From an uncultured euryarchaeote (GTDB lineage Archaea; Thermoplasmatota; Poseidoniia; Poseidoniales; Thalassarchaeaceae), in contig CALEIW010000173.1 in the NCBI GenBank assembly GCA_937876055.1, forward strand, positions 1-8,615: a DNA stretch of 8,615 nucleotides. The letters are read 5' to 3'. Below the pieces are notes generated by a model. It saw only the letters and a program-made list of their open reading frames with translations, was not told where the DNA came from and searched no databases. Of this stretch, positions 6,501-8,615 are shown in pieces (within the stretch, counting starts at the first letter, position 1; each line of letters begins with the position of its first letter). The position numbers and the translations under genes were made by a program.

Positions 6501-8615
6501 TTTCCATAAACTTCGAATCCGTTATCGACCCAAGTCCCTCCAGAAAATCCTGTGACTTTTCTGGTTGGCAATCCTATACTTCTCAACATAGCTGCAAACA
6601 CAGTTGCAAACTCATCGCAATCTCCTTCATGAGCTTCCTCTAGAATCCATACCGAGGTGTCATCAAGAGAACTCAAAATGCCTGATCCGCTGCGATTCAA
6701 GTTTGAACCGGCATGATTTCTGAGGAAAGTGGTAGTATTGTTCCCATTAATCAGGAATTGCTGTATAGCCTCGATTTGATCCCAGGCTGAAGTCCAGCCA
6801 CTCTCATTGAGGACGGCTTGTGTGATTGTCGTAACATTGCTAAATCCTCTGTAATCAGTAGCATAAGTGCTATTTTGGAATGCGGTTGTATTTTCTCGAA
6901 TAGAATCGGTGAAAATGATTTGTGGAGTTGTGACGTAGAGCTGGTTGACAATTGATGAATCTATCAAAACATCTCGTGTATAATTTGAGAAATTCAAGCC
7001 TGCAGCTACATCACTCCAACCTGTGTAATTTACCGCATTATGCGGCGCAATCAATTCATCGCCTGGATTTAATATTCCATTGTTACTGAATGAAATTTGC
7101 CATGAATGTAGAGCCGAATTGTCCCAAAAGTCTGGATGTGCAACGCCCTGAGTTGTAGACCATGTTGGGAACATTGGTGTGTATCCGATTAGACTAGTAT
7201 TGACACCCCAAGAGGCACCTGTGTAGGAGTCATATGTGTGCCAACGCCAATAATGAGTTATGTTGTAATCAATTCCAGCGGTTGTATTCTCAGCGAAGAA
7301 GTATAGCATGTTTGTAGAAATATCATCTGTCGGATCCCAAGGATCAAACAATGAATCCACACAACCATTATCCCAATACTCTGGTAAACATTCCTGACCA
7401 TCAGGAATTCCTCCGCCGTCTGTATCCGGATCTAACCAATCCGTGCCTATTTCTTGTTCAATTGTATCAGGAATTCCATCGCCATCCGTGTCCAATGGGT
7501 TCAAGTCGTCATCTGGATTATTCTGAGGGTTGGTTCCGTCGAGATATTCTTGGTAGTCTATTACACCCCCATTGTCGGTATCAGAATTATTCCATAGAGT
7601 GGTATAATTATCAAGCGACATATTTCCATTTTCAATACCATATATCAATGGACAACCAGTAGTATTTTCGAAGTAATTATTCAGACCGTCCCCGTCGAAA
7701 TCAGCCAGATTACTGCAGGGTTCAAGTGGATCTGTGTTATTGATTACCTCATCAAGGTCATTGACTCCGTCACCGTCTGAATCGGTTAGTGTCGGTATTG
7801 ATTCAAAGCCCCATGAACCCAATGACTCTTCCCAATCTGCTAGACCATCTCCATCTGTGTCTAGGTAATCGTCATCACAATGCTGTTCATTGGCTGAACC
7901 TAGGGATGCATCCCAACACCAAGAACCATTGAGCACAACAACATAGAGGGCGTCTGAGGGCATAGTGATTGAAACTGAGCGTAAGATATTGCCATCGATT
8001 GAAGTATATTGGAATGGAGTTCTGTTTCCTGCTGCAGATTCAAAATAAGCCATTGGAGCCCCATTTTGACGCCAATCAAGCGGAGTTGGATCTAATTTGC
8101 TAGTATTATTCACCGTTACAGAAAAATCAACAGGCACCCATGTGATTACATCAAGATATAATTCGTAAGTTGACGTACATGGATCTGTGGCATGGGCGGG
8201 TGAAAGTTCCGTACCATCATCGATTCCTCCACCATCTGTGTCAGCGACATTCCATAGTGTACAGGTGGCATTTTCTTCCCAATTTTGTATTCCGTCCCCA
8301 TCAAAATCACCAGAATCTTCTATCCTAGTGGGGTCGGTTTCGTTAGCGTCAACAACTCCATTGAAATTCGTATCTTCTTCTCCATCATCAAATTGGTCGC
8401 CATCCGTATTATTGTTCCTAGGGTCAGAGGCTTGTGGAGGATTTCCGTATGAGCCATTGACCTCAACACCATCTGAAATGCCGTCCCCGTCAGTGTCATC
8501 ATCTGTGGGGTCTGTGAGAAGGACTAATGCTTCGTATGAATCATTTAGTCCATCTCCATCGGTGTCATTGTTGTTGGGATCAGTGTAAGTAATTCCATCG
8601 ACTTCAGCTGTAAAT
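590..8615 (-). CDS. giant membrane-anchored surface protein: TSP3 calcium repeats, transglutaminase-like core, Ig-like modules, TM helix, DUF4129-like tail (5'-partial)
   Basis: The stop is TGA at 590-592, and the frame is uninterrupted to the right edge, giving 2674 visible residues with the N-terminus missing. A GTG at 8135-8137 could be taken as a start, but the frame continues upstream for 159 codons (residues 1-159) with clear calcium-binding repeats, so it is internal Val160. Domains in order: thrombospondin-3-like block 1 (1-146); beta-rich spacer (147-250); block 2 (252-429); a TgpA-like lead-in with YWRWHTYDSYTGASW at 455-469; transglutaminase-like core (611-740) with Cys666; about sixteen Ig-like modules (about 760-2515); one transmembrane helix (2522-2545) followed by RRRR; and a cytoplasmic DUF4129-like domain (2572-2655). 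More than 60 N-x-S/T sequons lie before the helix and none after it, supporting an outside-to-inside topology. The transglutaminase-TM-DUF4129 order matches TgpA-type proteins, which in bacteria are found with MoxR and DUF58 genes. TgpA's multi-helix N-terminal region is not seen. The likely role is an extracellular adhesion or envelope protein with an intracellular domain; this is inference. The signal peptide must lie beyond the window. Confidence 0.97.
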   Translation of the reverse strand, partial: FTAEVDGITYTDPNNNDTDGDGLNDSYEALVLLTDPTDDDTDGDGISDGVEVNGSYGNPPQASDPRNNNTDGDQFDDGEEDTNFNGVVDANETDPTRIEDSGDFDGDGIQNWEENATCTLWNVADTDGGGIDDGTELSPAHATDPCTSTYELYLDVITWVPVDFSVTVNNTSKLDPTPLDWRQNGAPMAYFESAAGNRTPFQYTSIDGNILRSVSITMPSDALYVVVLNGSWCWDASLGSANEQHCDDDYLDTDGDGLADWEESLGSWGFESIPTLTDSDGDGVNDLDEVINNTDPLEPCSNLADFDGDGLNNYFENTTGCPLIYGIENGNMSLDNYTTLWNNSDTDNGGVIDYQEYLDGTNPQNNPDDDLNPLDTDGDGIPDTIEQEIGTDWLDPDTDGGGIPDGQECLPEYWDNGCVDSLFDPWDPTDDISTNMLYFFAENTTAGIDYNITHYWRWHTYDSYTGASWGVNTSLIGYTPMFPTWSTTQGVAHPDFWDNSALHSWQISFSNNGILNPGDELIAPHNAVNYTGWSDVAAGLNFSNYTRDVLIDSSIVNQLYVTTPQIIFTDSIRENTTAFQNSTYATDYRGFSNVTTITQAVLNESGWTSAWDQIEAIQQFLINGNNTTTFLRNHAGSNLNRSGSGILSSLDDTSVWILEEAHEGDCDEFATVFAAMLRSIGLPTRKVTGFSGGTWVDNGFEVYGNDFSWWVEVHLQTNANQGELDLGWIPFEACPEVSVVEVVDEMWSPNSLERDYSSGNISLNGTLQFVSNSSSIEGINLELYLVPDNETADVPGSAALASRLIGTSTTDSEGFFSFNGSPSEMIKPGFGSLVILTQKQGYVGVQSVSFPWSINITDDVNLSISSPEPAEQPMLGVGVNSTVTGNMAWANLPQTDPAMLDTLQVLLNYTTIEDGDINLISDVGSGGYFEFTIPISENEPLGLINASLAFLGWHQTDLNNASNPEYHLRPNAIDFNFNITPSPNLTISLEGSDANNSILDINQLVFINGTAVSRGPSPEPLNGSLTFQMRRAGTNGPYTDLATWQLNSSDWTTTPGQFSIEWDFNESSVPIPAGLVEVKFIYSAEELFATDEESFLSTFGIRSYVEFEYQLIPTERGTEALVGVQLSDHTGTSVADFPGLYSVDFNGTEVFNITDPESGSFNVVWVPNSNMFAGDYLWRLNYTGSTWLRPGSVLDTIRIQGKANVTVTLGSEWTDRGTVTWVSGVAQDIFHLTPITGNNSSIVIQLEIPSDLPPSPDGSPAPPVIRTLASGWINETTGAYNYSFTMPTDVRSSAYFLRFVLDFSTNAEVLGPFYTTLAQTRVLTGLQSEFVVDAEPQSIIVIAGTTLILNATITDIADDSVVSDVDVDLYFDWGGPNQVIIDSATTDIDGVARFNPTILEDTTPGFYDLRVHAADDLTDNLTDADAGRWIGNDTFANLTVQVDSQVEIISIPQEVTAGQSFTLSGQVLDGFDGNRSVSGPMAVEVFFLNDSSETLVSSHTTTNNGSFSVSVPTDPFGDGVSSGTKTVVVSVIEGSSPFYLTGTGNASILVKGVTRFTDKTPIIQTVVDRGTSITFGARLTEFSDNDLPVGDMQVAAKFHDTWLPEGVTNGQGLVNFTFDVPHSHPLGLIGITLYFNGSSTLHTTTTVMNQIFVRSPTNLTISTVTDNPIAGESFNVSGTLLSSNGTGIMDRTGAALPSSLTFSIDGTDSGFQATGGVVNPNGTWSAIITLGLSFPRGTHNITASYTPTVNYYGSSSDIGTFDSRGYSLISILDPADLDPDRRVVRGDDVSVNLSIIDNAGQLVENAEIDILVDGSFIQSVTTDATGRATLIIPVDSQRTQGSMLISAEFPGINGTTGLIGDSTWSRVIVLAPTVIEFTELTGSMIAGENITFTGTLLDEHGQLLTDNGLISGGVIHIWIDGIDVGSAYTTVSNASTGQWRVTYDLPLDMDYGAHTVTAKFLGGFTWVDPMGQGDSLNPEYYLSSDTTVGFNVTQTSQVVLTTPPGEVDRNQLLLIEGMLTDGAGRILGDRYLEVTMNDQFLTGLQVEENGTFSVYLPIPPDMPLGPRLVKIIFQGEEFILSSNSTTVFTVYAPTIISIDPPSAYAVGDEMRLTGTVRDNLPDGELANHSLEIFIDGTLVGITTSRENGDWSFNWVVSDFLDIGFHTITVTAPAQGYYRPGSVDANLTIAYHTAINLQVDDASVTRGEQWNFTGRLFDSDTAGAPGLSGREIIVSLDGVEINRITTGNDGVFEFDYSIGYLIARGGHDVRFTFEGQTFYLPVEYNMTVYAKADIQIEVLWETDLIIRSDESKEIKLVGRIVEVGGESNVIEGMEVVLLWNGLAEPSILVWDESTGHFELNSPARSTMPPGELSLTISALPDADRFLNGVDIEHIVNIRVPVTFTFTPDSHHIKENQRRINGTVTVTANDTGLPVEGISIVARLVNQSVIHFQNVKLTDSNGIMDYDFTIQNQPAFYNQNKWGELSLLFQTDSQLISPNDRLWLNNDYSGIEMTYEDPAPLFTFWQIIALIGMLLILGTLVGLGLSLRRRRLAALEEIADIFSYTAELLAAGDEIREAIFTCYESLCNILMRNGFLRRDFETVREFEMAIRKALPISEEALVALDRIFEEARYSSHKLGDGHRQNAQHALSMVLQEIDELQDVPERDSFDLSEAVA
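650..901 (-). other. cytoplasmic DUF4129-like domain
   Basis: Residues 2572-2655 are helical and match the DUF4129 plan: EIREAIFTCYESLCNIL, then RNGFLRRDFETVREFEMAI, then a helix ending in FEEARYSSHKLG and a final helix HALSMVLQEI. The recalled family hallmarks are 'R.ai..ay..l...l...G..r....T..E', followed by 'f..ary....'. The domain function is unknown. In bacteria it occurs at the C-terminus of TgpA-type transglutaminases or as a separate gene in MoxR/DUF58 clusters. The last 19 residues after it are acidic and probably disordered. Confidence 0.85.
980..1051 (-). other. single transmembrane helix with basic stop-transfer flank
   Basis: Residues 2522-2545 (FWQIIALIGMLLILGTLVGL, then GLSL) are uninterrupted hydrophobic sequence and are followed at once by four arginines. 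By the positive-inside rule this places the repeats outside and the C-terminal 129 residues in the cytoplasm. It is the only membrane segment in the visible protein. Confidence 0.95.
1070..6337 (-). repeat. array of about sixteen Ig-like beta-sandwich modules, cysteine-free
   Basis: Residues of about 760-2515 are divergent modules of roughly 95-130 residues. Each has a 'G..v.f.Gtl.d..g......i.i.idG' front half and a '.G.f.......p.G.h.i.a.f.g' back half. Well-delimited modules begin near 3656 (PTNLTISTV), 3002 (PTVIEFTEL), 2635 (SQVVLTTPP), 2340 (PTIISIDPP) and 2043 (TAINLQVDD). The pattern matches the broad bacterial/archaeal Ig-like and carboxypeptidase-regulatory-like superfamilies. No cysteine occurs anywhere in the array, so stability must come from packing and perhaps glycosylation. 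The likely role is a long stalk projecting the N-terminal domains from the membrane. Copies are too divergent to show as DNA repeats. Confidence 0.85.
6395..6784 (-). other. transglutaminase-like core with altered catalytic triad
   Basis: Residues 611-740 follow the transglutaminase-like plan: a helix (WDQIEAIQQFL), then EGDCDEFATVFAAMLRSIGL and PTRKVTGF with the nucleophile Cys666 (codon at 6617-6619). The strand that normally reads HAWVEVY is here SWWVEVHL, so the catalytic His position is Ser708 (6491-6493). The later 'W.p.DPTP' strand reads GWIPFEACPE, so the Asp position is Glu732 (6419-6421). His714, six residues on, is the only nearby histidine. The fold is well supported; peptidase or crosslinking activity is doubtful. 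Cys734, two residues after the Asp position, could pair with Cys666. Confidence 0.88.
6785..7327 (-). other. TgpA-like region preceding the transglutaminase core
   Basis: Residues 430-610 include YWRWHTYDSYTGASW (7208-7252). This resembles the 'yWRg.tYd.YdG.gW' signature that lies just before the transglutaminase core in TgpA and related membrane-bound transglutaminase-like proteins. Further on, a segment around NQLYVTTPQ is placed like the 'YL.LP' strand of that family. The region is rich in N-glycosylation sequons, and its beta-strand pattern suggests a packing domain for the core. The assignment comes from recalled family patterns, not from an alignment. Confidence 0.6.
7328..7861 (-). repeat. 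thrombospondin type 3-like calcium-binding block 2
   Basis: Residues 252-429 hold six loops: DTDGDGLAD, DSDGDGVND, DFDGDGLNN, DTDNGGVID, DTDGDGIPD and DTDGGGIPD. Linkers are of the 'E....TDP' type, and cysteines 300/321 and 409/418 could form disulfides. The order DFDGDG, then a cysteine, then TLWN, then DTD(G/N)GG also occurs in block 1, which points to duplication of a composite unit. The DTDGGG loops lack the fifth-position aspartate and may bind calcium less well. The block ends with DPWDPTDD just before the transglutaminase lead-in. Confidence 0.9.
7865..8176 (-). other. beta-rich spacer between the two calcium-binding blocks
   Basis: Residues 147-250 contain no aspartate loops. They show alternating hydrophobic strands (YELYLDVITWVPVDFSVTV; ILRSVSITM; ALYVVVLNGSW), which suggests a small beta-sandwich of about 100 residues. 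Cys233 and Cys246 near its end could pair. I do not recognise a family. The internal GTG that might be mistaken for the gene start lies within its second strand. Confidence 0.6.
8177..8615 (-). repeat. thrombospondin type 3-like calcium-binding block 1 (within the giant protein)
   Basis: Residues 1-146 contain five aspartate-rich loops: DTDGDGLND (8540-8566), DTDGDGISD (8471-8497), NTDGDQFDD (8384-8410), DFDGDGIQN (8282-8308) and DTDGGGIDD (8216-8242). They are spaced by the usual 'xxE....TDP' linkers. A further loop, DTNFNGVVDANE at 8339-8374, fits the 12-residue EF-hand pattern DxNxNGxxDxxE. Such loops bind calcium and stiffen extracellular stalks in known families. The block runs off the window edge, so more copies probably exist upstream. 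Cys118 and Cys146 could form a disulfide. Confidence 0.9.

Noticed and set aside
7400..8570. Recurring 'ccatctccatc.gtgtc' strings as a possible CRISPR or DNA-level repeat
   Set aside because: Spacing is irregular and copies are degenerate; they are explained by codons for the GDGD(T/S)D protein motif.
8187..8588. Plus-strand 133-codon ORF rich in Ser and Pro at the right edge
   Set aside because: It is the antisense reading of the aspartate/glycine calcium repeats (GAT GGA becomes TCC ATC), not a gene.

Overview
The window is almost entirely one very large gene on the minus strand. It encodes a secreted, membrane-anchored surface protein and is still open at the right edge of the window, so the N-terminus is missing. 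The left edge holds a small plus-strand gene that runs convergently into it, and possibly the last codons of another plus-strand gene. By eye the DNA is moderately AT-rich, and coding density is close to complete.

Organism: probably an uncultured marine euryarchaeon of the Poseidoniales (Marine Group II) type. This is inferred from style rather than from a marker gene. The clues are calcium-binding thrombospondin-type-3 repeats with the DTDGGG variant, very many N-glycosylation sequons confined to the extracellular part, a giant Ig-like repeat protein ending in one transmembrane helix, and a DUF4129-like tail. No rRNA, tRNA or informational gene is present to confirm it, and a bacterium with similar surface proteins cannot be excluded.

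Layout of the large protein, read right to left on the minus strand (residue 1 is the first complete codon at the window edge): a first calcium-binding repeat block (8177-8615); a beta-rich spacer (about 7865-8176); a second calcium-binding block (7328-7861); a TgpA-like region before the transglutaminase (about 6785-7327); a transglutaminase-like core (about 6395-6784); about sixteen cysteine-free Ig-like modules (1070-6337); a single transmembrane helix (980-1051); and a cytoplasmic DUF4129-like domain (650-901), with the stop codon at 590-592. The order transglutaminase, membrane helix, DUF4129 matches bacterial TgpA-type proteins, which are usually encoded beside MoxR ATPase and DUF58 genes. 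Any such partners would lie outside this window.

Two points matter most for an annotator. First, a gene model starting at the GTG at 8135-8137 would be wrong, because the frame stays open for at least 159 more codons with clear homologous repeats. Second, the transglutaminase core keeps the cysteine but appears to lack the usual catalytic histidine (Ser instead) and aspartate (Glu instead), so it may be a non-catalytic fold. The small convergent gene (128-589) has a C-terminus that looks like a degenerate alpha-crystallin/Hsp20 strand pattern. Its stop codon abuts the stop codon of the giant gene with no bases between them.
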